The position numbers and the translations under genes are program-made. A stretch of 64,000 bases of DNA from Riptortus pedestris (Eukaryota; Arthropoda; Insecta; Hemiptera; Alydidae): positions 31,530,001 through 31,594,000 of the forward strand of contig CM032230.1 in NCBI GenBank assembly GCA_019009955.1, written 5' to 3'. The notes under the pieces were generated by a model. The model was not told the DNA's origin and made no database searches. It saw only the letters and a list, made by a program, of their open reading frames with translations. Shown in pieces: positions 10,690 through 24,939 of the stretch; position 1 is the first letter of the stretch; every line of letters begins with the position of its first letter.

Positions 10690-13600
10690 AATAATGTGCA
10701 TGTCGCGAGTGACTCTTTCTTAAAACATTTTAAAAATACAGTTATGTGCCCGCTTTAAATATTGAACGGGTAGTGAACGTGCAACAATTACAGTCACCGT
10801 ACTCTCAGGAGCCCAAGCCGTGAGTTATATTTTACATTCGAACACTACAACCTGGACGAGGTTATTACCGGTCAGAAGGTTACGATGTACGTACCATGTG
10901 CTTGTGTTTTTATATTTGTAAATATAAATATTTTGTTCTTATATTATTGATTCAGTTCGTCTCTAAACATAATAACTTAACAGTAGTAACAAGTAGATAA
11001 TCCTTCCCTATTAGCCATATGGGTATCAAGTATTTAATAGCCAACACATTAAATGGAGTCGAGCAGAGTTTCCAATGACATTGAATAATTTCCTGTTGTC
11101 ATCTGCATGCCACTTATAGCGGAGAGAATTCCGTTCCATGCCAGAACTGTCAGACATAACCCCGAAGCCCCGTAGCCTGCAGTAAGCTGGCTAATGATAT
11201 GCATTAGTTAGTGATTACTATGCAAACTGCTACATTAATGTACCCCCAGCCATACCTTGTCTGTCATGATAGAGTAACGCTCAGGTGATACGATGCCATA
11301 GAGAATTTAGACAAGGAGGTAGAGAAGGAAATGAGGAGTCTAATTTCACTTCTACGATCAATCATTATCAAAACTTGTCAACTATATAGAATTCCGTCCC
11401 GATTAGCCGCAGTAGCATAACGAGGGCGTTAATAAATATGATTTTAAATTCTTATAGATAGTCCCAGGAAGTCACTATGTATGCCAACCTAAAGTCCATT
11501 CATTATTCATTACTTTAGAGTTTGTAGAAGTTGATTAATGATACGGACCCCCTTCAAAAGCGAAAGGCTTATCTTGCATTTTCTGAGCTATAATATTGTA
11601 ATTAATAATTATATTACTTTAAAATAATTAAATAAATTATTAACTGACGGCGTTTTTCAACATAGAAATCAGTAGGATACTGCAGTAATAATACTAATAA
11701 TAACACATTATATTTACTATATGAGTGTGTTTATAAAGTATATTTGTTTGTGTGTTGTGCATGTATGGTTTATATATATATATAAATAAAACTCTAAAGT
11801 TTGTCTGATTTTCTGTTTAAATTCGGCGGGGGCATGAATTTTTTTTTTTTTTACTTTTAAGACCTTTCTAAGAACAAGGGAATCAAAATTTTGTCTGTCT
11901 CTGTCCATCCGTTTGTCGCTCAAGAACTCAAAATGTGTCACGATTTTTACGAATGTTTATATTTGTTAGTCAATTATCCCAAGGTCCAACAACAAAAATC
12001 CGAAATTTCAATTAGGAGAGGGCTTTACTTCGACTTGAAAATACGTATTCATGAATATCGAAAATATGTTTGGAACGAATTGTGTTTACAATAATGATAG
12101 TGCTCTTAAATTAATATTTACGTATATGAGTTTTGATTTCCGCATGCGGGTAGTCATGGGAAAATGTTTGTATATGCATTACTAATATGAGCGATTTCAT
12201 ACTATTCCTTGCACTTTAATGCTGTACTCATACATTCTTCTATCGTATTACAAAAAAATGTCTCAACAGAATGTTATGTTAACGATAAGAATGCTAAGAT
12301 TAAACGATCGTTTTATTTTAACGGGGAACTAGATTTATTTGATCTTAAGAACTATAATGAAATCGTCCAATACGACAAGTAGACATGCTCAAAACTATAA
12401 ATATGGATTATTTGGTGATTCAATTATCTAGAATTTATTTTTCGTCGGGAAACTGTTATTATATCAATTAGTTTCAGGATAATAACAATTCTAATCATAC
12501 ATTTATCTAAGTGCTTATATCTTGTGTAAAACAAAATAAAGGCAGCACTTTACTGTTCATGTAACATGGACGGATTTTGTGTTATAGAATATATGAGTGG
12601 ATTATTTTGTGTGTCCAATCGTTATATTTCCTCGGGAAACCATTTCTTCCGTCTACGGCAGGTAAAACATACACACGCCCTGGGAACTAAAAATTAGTAG
12701 TTACTTTCTTAGTTGCCTAAAGGCAATAAATTTACCTTTAGCTCTTTTCAGGAAATAACACAATATATAAATGTCTAGATCGAATTTTAGCACATATGTC
12801 ATCAGCATATTCTGTTCTTTCTTTCTCTCTAAATCTGATTAGTTAAAGAATACACGAAATCTGTGATATAAATAACTAAATAAATATAATAATAATAGTG
12901 AGATAGCTTATTGTGAAAATGACAAGGAGAGTGGGTTTAGTTTTTAAGAGTCAAAATATTCAATACCTTCCTCTTCAAACAATATACGTATTATATTGAT
13001 TTATGGTGACCTTATTTATAATCCGTACTTATGTTGATAAGAAAGCAGTATGTCAAATAGTCTGACCTTCTGACTCCGCATCATTACATTATAGTATTGA
13101 TTAAAAGTCCCGGAGAATAGAATAAAAATTTATGAGCGGCAAATTCATCTGTTGCACGCTTCGTTATCTTTTAAAATATTAAATCATTGAATGAAATATT
13201 AAGAGCTTTTCTTCTTTTCTGAATATATAATCTAGCAAAATGTATGGGATGGGTCCCTATTAGCTCTTGTCCCTAAGGTTGTAAATTTTTAGATACAATG
13301 AGAATATTAGTTGGCCCCTTTGCAACAAAGCACCCCTTTAAGAATGTCTGCCATATTTCCCTACTATACACACTGTCACTATAAATCAGCTGTTCTCTTA
13401 TTAAATCTACTTAAATTAAATTCTTTAAAGGTGTCATCTCCGTCACGTAGGGCTGGGTGAACTAAGAACACTCCCCACCTGCTAGTATGACACACACGCC
13501 ACATATTCTGCTATAATCTCATCTCACCATATATTCTGTAGACATATAAGATAGTTTATTGCCTTATATTTAAAAATACATAGCCAAGAGCCACACTTAT

Positions 13601-13840
13601 CTATTTCTATATGAAAATCCGATGAGCAGAAGACAGGGTTACAAAAATAAAGTACGAATAACTGGCTTAATATTTGAGTGTCGAAAAAATGTATAATTTC
13701 AGCCATTAAGGAATATGATCTTCAGTGTATTGTGTTGAGAAAATAAGCGTTTTTATGTCAAAAAATAAAATTCATCAAGGAACGAATTTCTGTGTACCTC
13801 GTCTAGTAAAAATCTGTTGAAAGAAATGTTTACAATTACT
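10690..13840. other. Intergenic DNA, no gene recognised
   Basis: AT-rich sequence with small open frames only. The 11,080-11,330 stretch is somewhat less AT-rich, but no domain or repeat family was recognised. Confidence 0.5.
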
Positions 13841-13844
13841 CAAG

Positions 13845-14825
13845 CTTGAGTGATGTTTCATGATAGATTCGCTTATTGTTAAAGCCCCATGACTAAAAGT
13901 GGGCTTTACTCAATGCTGAAAATTAAAATAGTCCCTCACGCAGGTACTGCGTTAACTAAGCAGATTTCCTGTGGGCCTCATGTTTGCATTTATCTCAAAA
14001 AGTAAAAGTTCAATGATAACAACTATTGGTATTTAAGATCCAACTAAAAATGTTTCATGATATAACAACTTATATCACATGAGTAAAAATCTTAGTTAAT
14101 AATCAAGATAGTGAAAAATGCAAATATAAAAACATTTAATATTCACTAAGATTTGGTCGACCCAAATTGTCATATTGGAGATATTTTAAATTTCCGGAAT
14201 TCCTCTCTCTAAACCCCCACCCTCCTCCCAGCTATTAACGAACTTGATCTTTATTTTTACATAGAACGTTTAAATATCCAGTTTGGTAAAGATCAAACAA
14301 AAGACAATGACCGCTAGAGCGTTAATAGACAAATATATATGTATATGTATATACAATTTTTAACAGAACACATTTTTGCAATCTCCTAGGTAGGATCGAT
14401 GGTAATTTCAGGAAGTATTTTGGAAAATCGAGTCACGACCTCAACAGCTTCCCTTCTTAAGGGAAATCTGCTAAAATGGAAATATCTCGTCAATAACATT
14501 TAAATTATATTTATATACAATTTTTCCATTCGAATCATAGTATTGGAGATATTTTGAATTTTGGAAGATTTCAGCCGTAAACGGACATTAGTTCATGAAA
14601 CGCATATATATATCAAACTAGGTTGGTAACAAACAAACAAAAATTGCGACCGCTACAGCGGTAACACTCAAGTGTGTGTGTGTGTAATTTTGATCCGACC
14701 ATATTTACGTCATTTCCTACGTAGGATCAATGGATATTTAGGATATTTTTCTTAAAGCGAGTCATGAGTTCAACCTCATTAGCTGACTTTCATTAAGTGA
14801 GTTCTACTAAAATCTTGAGACCTAA
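13845..14825 (+). mobile_element. Nested pair of HINE/DINE-like elements
   Basis: An outer copy (13,845-13,929 plus 14,475-14,825) is split by an inner copy (13,930-14,474). The inner copy begins AGTCCCTCACGCAGG and ends with TTCTTAAGGGAAATCTGCTAA. The outer sequence reads across the junction as GAAAATTAAAA then TGGAAATATCTCGTC, which matches the uninterrupted consensus GAAAATTAAAAAATGCAAATATC seen at 19,335. This defines both inner termini. Confidence 0.8.
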
Positions 14826-14829
14826 CATT

Positions 14830-16150
14830 TCACCCCACAGCTTATAAGACCGGATTGCGGTCGTTTGTAAGAGTCGAGGAGTGGGGGAAATGACATGGGG
14901 AGGCCCCTAATGTGTTTATCTCCCTACCACTGATCACTCCTCAAGTAGGCAGGCCGTCACGCAACTCCTGAGTACACTAAGCAGGATTCCAACCAGCTGG
15001 GATGCTGCGTTGATTTTATTTCACATTCTAATCTCGTATCCAAAAGTACGAATAATAAAATACTTCGTAAATGGGGTTTGAAATTAAAGATGTCTAGAAA
15101 TTAAATGGATTTAGGCAAAAATGTCAGGGCTGCAATACGGGGTTATTTGAAAGCTGATAACAGAAATTAAAAAAGACGGTAAATGTTCGAGTTAAGAGAA
15201 TCATATCTAGATCAACAACTATAAGTACATTACTTTAATAATTTTAGTTTACATGAAATTCTCGATTCCTGGTATTATAACTTGATTTTGTATTTTACTC
15301 GTGTATTAACAACCCCCCCCCCCCCGCCGGGCCAAGTTTGGGTATTACCACCCGGAATTTCCCTCCAGACAACCGTAGCTTGATTTCAGAGTAAATACCA
15401 ACTCTACAAAGTGTGCCTCAAAACTAATTTATTTATTTTTTTGGAAACAGTGCTTGGAATTCCTTAGGAGGCTAATCCATAAATTGTGGAAATAATATTC
15501 GTATTAGTTTTAATGATTGAAATCTTGCGTTAAATCAAAATTAAATTTAAAAAATACATATTCAACGTTCCTAGAATACTTATTCTAAAAAATCTTGAAA
15601 GTTGTTAAGGCTTCACCATACAACACATCTTGCCTCTCTTCATTATAATAGACAATGTTGTGTTTGTCAATTAAATAGTAATAAATGTTTTATTTACTTG
15701 AGTTAATGCCGATTTAAGCGTCACTCAAATTTGGAAAAGCTCTTTACGGCTTACTAAGATATTCTAGAAAACAAATCGATCATTGAAAGGGTATCAGCTA
15801 AAACATATGTTGGCTGGAACTACAACAATAACTGAATACGATCCTACTAAATCTAAGTGGAGTAGAATAGGATCTGAACGAGTTTTTAATACAGACTTTA
15901 CTTTTCCCTTTCTCTATTTTTATCCCCACAAAAGTGATATAAAACATAAACATTTCTATATATGTTGAACAGAACATTTTGTTACTATTACTCAAAGCAT
16001 ACGAGGTGATGAGTTGAAAAAAATCACAAAACATACACTACTAGACGCCATGAGAACTAAAGATGAACTGACAATTTCATGTCACTCCTCGGCTAGGTAG
16101 TCCTAGCTAATTTTGTCAGCAGCATCTCAGTTCACGTTTAAAACCCTTTC
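14830..16150. other. Intergenic DNA, no gene recognised
   Basis: Contains the poly-C tract near 15,315. Overlapping 61- and 78-codon open frames at 15,783-16,034 have no recognisable domain. Confidence 0.45.
15312..15325. repeat. Poly-C tract
   Basis: About 13 consecutive C followed by GCCGGGCC in an AT-rich setting. Confidence 0.9.
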
Positions 16151-16179
16151 CAGTGAAAAATTAATGCTGCCATTTTGTC

Positions 16180-16810
16180 AATTATGATAAGCTAGATTTC
16201 AGGCTGTGCAGTATGGCAGTCTCAGATTCCTCCATGATGGGTCCAAGACAAGGGGTCCTAATGTCACCTGTTGAGCTGTATTTCAATGAATGAACACTAA
16301 TCGAGGTGGTGCCATATGAAATTACCTTAGTCAGCTTATGGTATACGCCCAGATTTATTGGTAGAACCATAACAGCATTGATGGCACTGCAGAAGTGTTT
16401 GTCTCAAGACATAGGGCTCAATATAGACAAAGATAGAATAAAGAACATCAGGTCATCAAAGCAGACGATAATTTATTAGGGATTCTGATCTCTTAAGGGG
16501 AGATACGTTTCGTCTCTGTACAAATTATTTATCTGTTAGAGAAGTGGAACTGGGAGTAATAACATAGAAGTTGACATTACAGCTAGAATGATTGCAGTGT
16601 TATTCGCATCGCAGAAAGCTTTCTATTTAAATACCCTTCGGCGGAAAGCAAAGTTAATGATATACGAAACAGTGAATATACCTGTGAACATATATAGTTG
16701 TGAAATGTAGGACACGCAGAGGATAACAGAAATATTTCACCGAATACAGGTATCATGATACTGTAGTCAAGAGTAGAGAAGCATTGTGTAAAATGAAAAC
16801 TTTATGGCAA
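16180..16810 (+). mobile_element. Decayed LINE reverse transcriptase (RTE/CR1-like)
   Basis: A broken plus-strand reading gives GPRQGVLMSPVELYFNE at about 16,240 (family form GVRQGC.LSP.LFN), DIGLNIDKDRIKNI at about 16,410 (GL.IN..KT), and KLMIYETVNIPVNIYSCEM at about 16,650 (K..IY.TVI.PV..YG.E.W). Multiple stops mean it is dead. It is distinct from the family at 2.0 and 43.1 kb. Confidence 0.75.
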
Positions 16811-17183
16811 AAACAGAATTAAAATATTGCGCCTCAGTGCTTCGCCCACTCCCTGTCTCCCCAAATAAGGACTTCTGTAACCATTAGAGGCTTCTCCTGT
16901 TTCACCCAGAATGCGAAACATTTTAATTGAGATTTGTTGTCTCCTGCGGGGACCCTTAGCGTTTCGCTATTGTGCACGTTCCTCCGTAACAGTGGCATAA
17001 CTGAACAATGCGTTTAAAAGGCATTATTTGGACATGAACCTCTTAATGGGTGATCAATACTCATAGTAAATTCAGCAAAATCCCTTCTGACATGCCATTT
17101 AATAACCAAAATCTTGAATGAGCTTGGTGAAATCTAAATGGCCCCCAGAACTAATGGCAGAACATATCTAACTAGGACATATA

Positions 17184-17185
<2 letters not shown>

Positions 17186-17276
<91 letters not shown>
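17186..17276. repeat. Compound (CT)n(TA)n microsatellite
   Basis: About 17 CT units run directly into about 28 TA units. Open frames through it are composition artefacts. Confidence 0.95.
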
Positions 17277-18460
17277 CTCAATTTCCTGAGCTAGAAGGTG
17301 TCCAATATCTACATCCCGCGGGCCTTCATAATAAAATTAAAACGAATTCCCTTTTCTAATCCCTTTTGTAATTGTATTTTTTGATTACAAACTAATTTAG
17401 AATAAAAAATAAAATTATATTTTCGAAAAATAAATGGAGTTCGCTACATAATCTATAATTAAAGTGTATTCTGTTAATATATACCGAATTTAATTTATAA
17501 TTACAATTAGGTTTGTACAATCATTGCTATCATAGGGTCAATGAAGATGCTGCATCTCCTTAGACTAAAAAAAAAAATAGTTATCATTGATGTATGTTTG
17601 CAAACGAGAACGAATGCAATGTACTGTAGATTTTTATGCATAACTGTACTGTAGATATATGCACGCAATGTATACCGAAAGACCAAATCGTACGAACATA
17701 AACCCATTAAGAATCAACGTTTCAAATAAAAGGTCAGTCCTACCACTATGAAAATATAATTCATCGCGCAGCACTTTGAGAGCAGGGTCGTTGGAGTATG
17801 TGACCTTGATTTTTATACACAACCTTGTTGATGAACCTAAACCAAACCTAATTTCGGGCATTGGAGAGCACATATATTATAATAATCCTGTGATATTGTG
17901 TTTTGGCTTCGCACTATTCACCAATAGCGAAACATAAAGAGGAACCAACATTTTACCGATGAAATAAATTTATATGTCATTAGCGGTGAGAAAAATGTTT
18001 ATACTAATTACTCGTTTCATCCGCGATTTCAGATAAAAAGGGGCGATATGTTAATCCATGAATTATTATAACACATGTTTCATAGCACTTGCTTTATTCT
18101 AGGTAAAGACAGCAGCTTATGAACAGTTTTTGACAAAAATATTTTGAAATTGATACTGTTTTTTTTTAAAAAAATGGCAAACTTTAGATTAACTACTAGT
18201 AATGGCTGAATTGGACAAAAAAGAGAAAATGGTTTTTTTTAGGTGGCAGCAGTGAAAAATTAAAAATATCTCTGTTACAATATTATTGATTATTCGTCGT
18301 AATAAAAATATAAATCAATTCTAACGAAAGTTAATCATTTATTCAAATCATCTCTATTGCAGATGGGATAAGAGTGGTTTCAATAAAAAGTCCTTTCCAC
18401 CATTTATAGATTAATATGGCCAACTGCAACACGTATCTCCAGCACCATTCACAGAAAGAA
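17277..18460. other. Intergenic DNA, no gene recognised
   Basis: Short overlapping minus-strand open frames at 17,507-17,873 show no domain. No RNA gene was seen. Confidence 0.45.
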
Positions 18461-18467
18461 GATAAAA

Positions 18468-18640
18468 ATAAGCTGATGTGGGCACCACACACCACATTTG
18501 AGTAGTCAAATAAACAAAATGATTTGATCCTTTTTATTTAAAATTATTTCATTTGAAAATAATATACGATATCTCCGTTCCAATATGTCGGTTCAAAAGA
18601 TTTCATGGAACATAACTTTTAGATTTGTTTTATTATTATT
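18468..18640 (+). repeat. Copy of a second dispersed repeat family
   Basis: The string CTGATGTGGGCACCACA, then ATTTAAAATTATTTCATTTGAAA, then a GATATCTCCGTTC..TATGTCGGTTC block and GGAACATAA match in order the reverse complement of about 48,130-48,330. The elements are alignable but clearly diverged. Confidence 0.6.
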
Positions 18641-19019
18641 AGATTTAATTTTATTAGATAAAGAAAAATGGTTCTATACATTTTTTTTAAATTTCTAACT
18701 GGTACGAGGAAATTTGCAATTTTCTCCTCAATCCCTCCCCCCTCTACTTAATAGATTTCAATCAAAAGGAGAGGTGCACAACTAGACAGTACAATTGTTC
18801 TAAATATCAATTTTCAACATTTTAAGTCGCGAAGGTTTTGAGCTGTGCGTGATACTTATACGTCACGCCGAAACTAGTCAAAATGCGTTCAGGCTAGGTC
18901 AAAACGGATATCACCGTTGGAATCTAAAAACAATAATTCTTTTACTTCCTACAAGGACGTAAATAAAGAAAAATTGCTAGAAACAGTTTGAAGGATGTTC
19001 GCGCATGACATGAAAGTCT

Positions 19020-19604
19020 GTCACAGTACTCATCTCATCACACCATATATTTTCTATTCCCAAATAAAACTCAGCTGAGTAGAAGTGAGACTTTAAAGGA
19101 GTCTGGAAAAAAAATTGAATGACTGGCTAATTGAATTACGAAAAACTACATAAACAACAACTGTAGGTCATCAATAGAAGCACAAGAACAAGATTGAAAA
19201 TATAACATATTACGATCCGACTCATAATATATTACATTTTTACACAATGCCTCGGAATAACACGTTTCCCGATATATTCGCTTATTGTTAGTGAATTGAG
19301 AGTTGAATTAATAGTGGGGGTTTACTGAAGGATGAAAATTAAAAAATGCAAATATCATGGTTAATATTCATGATAGAGAAACAATGTATAGTGAAGCATT
19401 TATAGCACATTAAATTTGCAGAAAGATTGGTTTAATACAATATTTCGATCCGACGTACAGTAACGGAGTTATTTTGAATTTTCGAAATCCCATCTGTAAC
19501 CCTCCCCGCCCCCCCCCTCCATCCCCTTTACCTCCCAGACTGATTTCAGACGTTAACGAAATTGATCTTTAGTTTTACATGAAACGCTTACATATCGAAT
19601 TAGG

Positions 19605-19662
<58 letters not shown>

Positions 19663-19762
19663 CTATACCATGTATGATCGATGGACATTTAAAGAAAGTT
19701 TTCGAAAATTGAGTCATGAGTACAACCGCCGTAGAAGATTTCCCTTATCTCCTAATAAAAAT
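19020..19762 (+). mobile_element. HINE/DINE-like element, long copy
   Basis: It contains CTCATCTCATCACACCATAT, GGGGGTTTACTGAAGG, GAAAATTAAAAAATGCAAATATC, TTTCGATCCGACG, a C-rich stretch, GACGTTAACGAAATTGATC, the TA array, GATCGATGGACATTTAA, GTCATGAGTACAACC and a decayed 3' end (GATTTCCCTTATCTCCTAA). The 5' terminal hairpin is not recognisable. Confidence 0.75.
19606..19662. repeat. (TA)n(CA)n microsatellite inside the dispersed element
   Basis: About 22 TA units followed by about 6 CA units, at the conserved microsatellite position of the element. Confidence 0.95.
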
Positions 19763-19764
19763 CC

Positions 19765-21280
19765 CAAATAAATTTTTTGACTTTAAAACCTCGTCATAGT
19801 CACGTTACCATAGCAGACAGATGGTCGGGCACAATAGTTAATTGGCAAGTCATAGGCAGACACTAAAGATAAAAGTGGTTAAATTATTTCAAGTTTTGAA
19901 AAATCGTGCCGTTGGGTAAACGAAAATTGGGAAAATCGCTAAAGCAATCACTGGAGCAACATCAATTTCCCGTATGTGAGTGTGTTAAATATAATTAATA
20001 AATTTTATTTATCCAATATGACGGGATAGAGCACTCTGGAATATTGGGTTTGGCCTGGAGAAGGTACTGTTGCCTTCCTTGGGTTGATCTAATATACTTG
20101 CTTCCTCCAACCCTTTCAACAAATACACTTCAAGTTAAAGCTTGGAAATTCAATCCCGCTAAAAACTTTCAACAGAGACCAGTATTATTGCTATATTGAA
20201 GACTTTATTTATAATAACATATTTATTTGTCAATTTTGGTGCATTAGTATTATATTAACAATATTATTTGTTATTCTATATTGAGCGAACTATTTAAACT
20301 TTTATTGAGTGGAGAGGAAGAAAATGTATAGCGATTTAATCCCTTATGATAAATACCCCTAATTCAAGGTCTTAAGGCATTTTGTCACCGCTAAATTATC
20401 CTAACCTTTATTTGGAGCCTAAAAACCACAAATTACTATATTAATAAAATAAAATTCATATTACCAGAACATTTTAAATAAGAAATATCTCTTAGTACAT
20501 TGTTCCTTTAAAATGTTAAACAAAATGAACGTACGTTTGTATAAATTTACAGATTATGGGGGAAATCAAATATAATTTGACTTGATTATTCATATAATAA
20601 TCATTATATAATTGTTGACGTGATGTTTTAAAAATTTCAATAAGACATCCTAACTATTAGGTGCAAAATCTCGAGTAAAAACATTTCAAAATTAAGAGAG
20701 AAATGTGGATTTCGGTATTAAGAGATCACTTTAGAGGTTTCTACTCCATGAGTTGCTTTCCAGTTAGTTTATTCAGTTCCTTGGGTATCAAATTAATTGA
20801 ACTTTTTTTTTCTTTATTTCAAATAAACACTCATTGCTATTTTTGCGATTTTAATATAAAGCTATAATCACGCGAAACGTCTAGTGTCCAATTGAATTTC
20901 AAATCTTTTTAACACTGGATTTTTACCACGAAAACAGATATCATTAAGCCAGAATACTGCGAATCTGCGTAGTTTACTCAGTGACAGACGAGAATTTTTC
21001 ATATATATATATATATATGTGCAAGGGACAGTCTTCTTCCATTAGCCATTCTTTTCAAAGTGGGTCATCAAAAGCAGCCACAACCCTATTGTAATGAGTA
21101 TCCATATAAACATTAAAAAAACCAAAAAAAAAAAAACAGGTTAATAATGATATAATCCTTGTTGTAATGGAACATCGTTCTGAATCAATCCGTCCTTTTC
21201 CTGTGTACCATAATCTCTCCAGACATATGCCAGGATTGAAAAAGGTGAACCTCATTGTTTTTGATCCGACCGACCAATTT
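19765..21280. other. Intergenic DNA, no gene recognised
   Basis: AT-rich. A short TA tract is at 21,000-21,018 and a T/A-rich stretch at 21,115-21,140. No domain, tRNA or complete repeat was seen. Confidence 0.5.
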
Positions 21281-21289
21281 CCATCCTAT

Positions 21290-22190
21290 CTACAATAGGA
21301 TAACCACACGTCAAGTGACTGCATATGACCCTTTAACCCATCCTTCCGTCCTCCAATTTGTATCCCAACTCCCTCACTTCACATGTATAACAGTGTCATC
21401 CTATAGCTGAAGCAAGTTCCTTGGGTTGAGCAATGTGTACTGTTCAGACATCTTCCTGGACTTGAATAAGGCATTCAACCAATTTTTTCATGAATGGTGA
21501 GAATGAACTTCAAACCGAAGGCAGGCATATTTAATCGTCACAAATTATGAAGTTGATTTCGCCTCTTCTTTTACACCGTCCTTTCTTTAGCTTTCCGAAG
21601 CTCGACAATATCGCATCCCGATTTCCTATAATTCTTGATTTACAAAGCTGATGCGCCGACCCATCCTATAGCTACACCTTTGATAACGGCATTTAAATTA
21701 CTAGAACCTCGATTTTTGTTCCTTTCGACTTCAAGAATATTTCCCTCCTAATGAATTCAAATGTAATAAATAAACGTTAGCTTGCCAATATCCAGTCACG
21801 TAAATTCCATCCCCTAAAGGTCCTATTGTCTTTCATTATACCTATCCAAATCACTCACGCTTTCTAAAAACCCGAACAGCTATTTGGCACTTTACAAGCA
21901 ACACAAGTAGAGCTACCACATTACTCTTACCTTAAAGAATACCGCCCCATACCTACGCTATGCAACGAATGCTAATCTTAAAAACTTAAATCACAACTAC
22001 AATATCCTCAACATGCTCAAAAGGACCCGTACTTCCAATATTTCTCTTCCTGTGGGCCTCCCCACAATCTCATTCCCTTGTGCTAGCCACAACAATAATA
22101 TTTTCCCCTTCTACCAGCCCATCCCAATCCAGAACTCTATCTGCACCTTGCCTACCTGAGCAACACACGAGGTAGTTCGAAACGTAAATG
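21290..22190 (+). mobile_element. Decayed jockey-like non-LTR reverse transcriptase
   Basis: At 21,441-21,500 one frame reads CSDIFLDLNKAFNQFFHEW, matching the FLDVEKAFDRVWH type motif (RT motif A) of jockey-clade elements. Downstream ADAPTHPIATPLITAFKL at about 21,650 sits where the YADDTA catalytic block is expected. C-rich sequence continues to about 22,180 with further scattered similarity. Many stops and frameshifts mean this is a pseudogene. Confidence 0.6.
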
Positions 22191-22199
22191 ATCTTGTGA

Positions 22200-24930
22200 G
22201 CTCCTTGCAACAAACGTTGTTACACAGTGTATAAAACCAATAATAATGTATAATATCTGCATATTATTTAAGGGAAAACTTCTAATATACAACATTTAAA
22301 TGGAAATACTTCTTCTTCTCGACATTCGCCACTTTCGATCATTCGCCAATGTCGGGGACCACAGTGGTGTCTCTCTGAAGAAAAATTAGCTTGGTAATAT
22401 CCAAGACATTTCCTTTTGCCTTCAGAGCTTCAAAAACAAAAAAAAAATCAAGGACCATGGCTGGTGCTCATTTTCGGGTCAGTATATTTACTATATTATG
22501 AAAGGAATGCCACAAGTAATATGAGCTACCCAGGTTCAAATCATCCCTGTTTAGACAGACATGGTATTTGAAAGTCGCAATTGAAGGTTAGGAGGTCACC
22601 TAAGTGCAATAAATACTATAATTGACTGAATCACAAATTAATATAATTATTACCTATAGGCCAATTCAATGTTAATATATTATATAATGCACTGCACAGA
22701 TACAAATTCTGCGATCTGATCCACCTGGAATGCATTTATTTCATGAGCACACAAATTTACGGAGGCATTATACAAGCTCTTAAGAATTACACACCAGAAT
22801 TCCTTCGAATATTTTTGGATATTAAATAATTGTGCAATTACTCGAACAGAAACTAGAAAATTCACACTCATGATAATAAACGAGTGGCTTTTAATAAAAT
22901 AAATTAATATATTTCGAGCCATTAAAAACTTTCGAAAACAGACTCTGGGCAGATTATCCTTTAGACACTATTAGTCCTCAATATATTAATTATGTTTTTA
23001 CGTATACTCTTTCATATGTAATATTTCCTGTCTTGTTAAAGTAATAAAAGATATTCAAAAGATTACTCAAAACTAAGATGTTATTAAATGAACCTTTAAA
23101 TATTAAATTGCAAACTCATTTACATTAAATTAGAAAATTTATCAGTAGATATTAATTCTAATGATCCAATTACTGGTGTGTTAGTAGTTTCTAAGTACCA
23201 CTAATATTGAAAACATTCTTACGTTTTTAACAAGATAGAACATTTTTTTTTTTTTATATTCAGCTTTATTTTTCTTAATTATTTATATCTTAAGTTTTTC
23301 CCCAAATTTTTATTTTACATTTATTAACGTGTATACGTAACATTATATAACTATACTTTGTTACAATTTTTGACAACACGCGCATATAATGCAAATATGC
23401 ATGGGATGTGCAGAAGAATATATACATAAAATCCCCCCACATAGGATTACAATGTAGAAGAAATATATAACCACCATTCATCCGACCGTTCTGAACATCC
23501 GTTTAACAATTAACTTTATTAAATAAAAATAGATTTGAATACTTTAATTAATTTTTTTTTTAAGTATTTCAACATCTGATAAACTTCCCCAGGGAATTAA
23601 CTTTAGAATAAAACTCGGCATCGAAAAGAAAAGTATTCCTGAGAAGTGAATTCCCTTCGTGCACTATTTCCTTAAAGAATGACATTCATACCTCTTTTAC
23701 GGCTCCCCCACAACAACCTTCAGAAAGACACGTGACGTCTTTGCCAACTATAAATCGGGCAACTTATGATAAGATTTAAACAGAGCCGAAGTGTTTTAAA
23801 ATAATTCCTTAATGAATATTAATGATTAAAGACCGTAAAGGCAAAACCGGGATTTTGTGGGCTTCCGAGCCCTAAGGGTCCCTCATTAAGAGAGCGGAAT
23901 ACATTCTATTGCTAGGGTGCTCTAGGCGGTTCGCATGTCTGTAAGGAATCTTGGAGGTATTAAGTAAAACATAATTAAAAGCTAAAGGTTAAATGTAAAA
24001 TCGATATTGTACCATGCAAACAGCGTTTTCTATTTCTATACCAGGGCAAATAAATAAAATGAAAATAGAAAAATAAATTTAACAGTAACAACCATTATAA
24101 TTCCACATTTTCCTTCTTGGATTTAGACATTGCATTCTTTTTTTATTAAAAAAAAAAAAAAAAACACAACGCTTGAAAAGTACATTAAATGCATTTAAAT
24201 TTATTTAGAAATTCGAGTACTACCGCTATTTCTACTGTATTAAACTATTTATGCCATTGTATTATTTCTCAGTCTCACTCATACAATCATAACATTTTCT
24301 CTTTTATTTTGTTTGTAAATAAACTGAAAATAAAGCTAATTTATTGGAAGCATTGTTAGAATTGAGTAAAACATAACGCCAGTTTAGTCATCAAGTCAAT
24401 GTCAGTAGGTCAACATTTTTTTAATCGACAGAAGTTGTGGCACATTTAAAATATATTTAATAAAAGAAATAAATATAATTTTCCTTGCTTAAGAAAGTAT
24501 TATTATATACGCATCACAATATTACGATATATTTCATGTTAATGCAATTATTGGATGACATATGCCTATTGTTTTTCTCATTATATAATACATTATTGCA
24601 GTAACAAAAATACATTCAGCCTTCATGCTCAGCAGTTTTAAAAAACAATATGTACATAAAAACCAAGAGAGTTGAAGCAACAGATTGTGAAAAATGTTGA
24701 CAACACAGGGGTGTCCCTTACCATTTGAAAAAGATAGATCCAGGTCTGATGCGTTTTCATACATTATTCAATTTTAAGACTTTCTTTTGAGTCACATTTT
24801 CGTTTACCGTTTCGTATAATAGTGCATTAAAGGGACTCCGCTCTTGTCGCTTTCAACAATTTCGGAAGCATTAGAAAATAAAACGCTTCCATATTTATTT
24901 ATTTTTTTTGTTGAGTTTGAGAAAAAGTTT
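22200..24930. other. AT-rich intergenic DNA, no gene recognised
   Basis: A B-box-like segment (CAGGTTCAAATCATCCC) at 22,528-22,546 may be another SINE relic. Open frames at 22,680-22,922, 23,290-23,481 and 24,534-24,764 have no domains. Homopolymer A/T tracts occur near 23,240 and 24,145. Confidence 0.5.
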
Positions 24931-24939
24931 TTAAGAGCG

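Noticed and set aside
17138..17359. Open frame of Ser-Leu and Ile-Tyr repeats, and similar ones at 7,756-7,995, 51,564-51,929 and 55,337-55,850
   Set aside because: Created by CT and TA microsatellites. The real SCAP exon within the last span is only 55,686-55,831.
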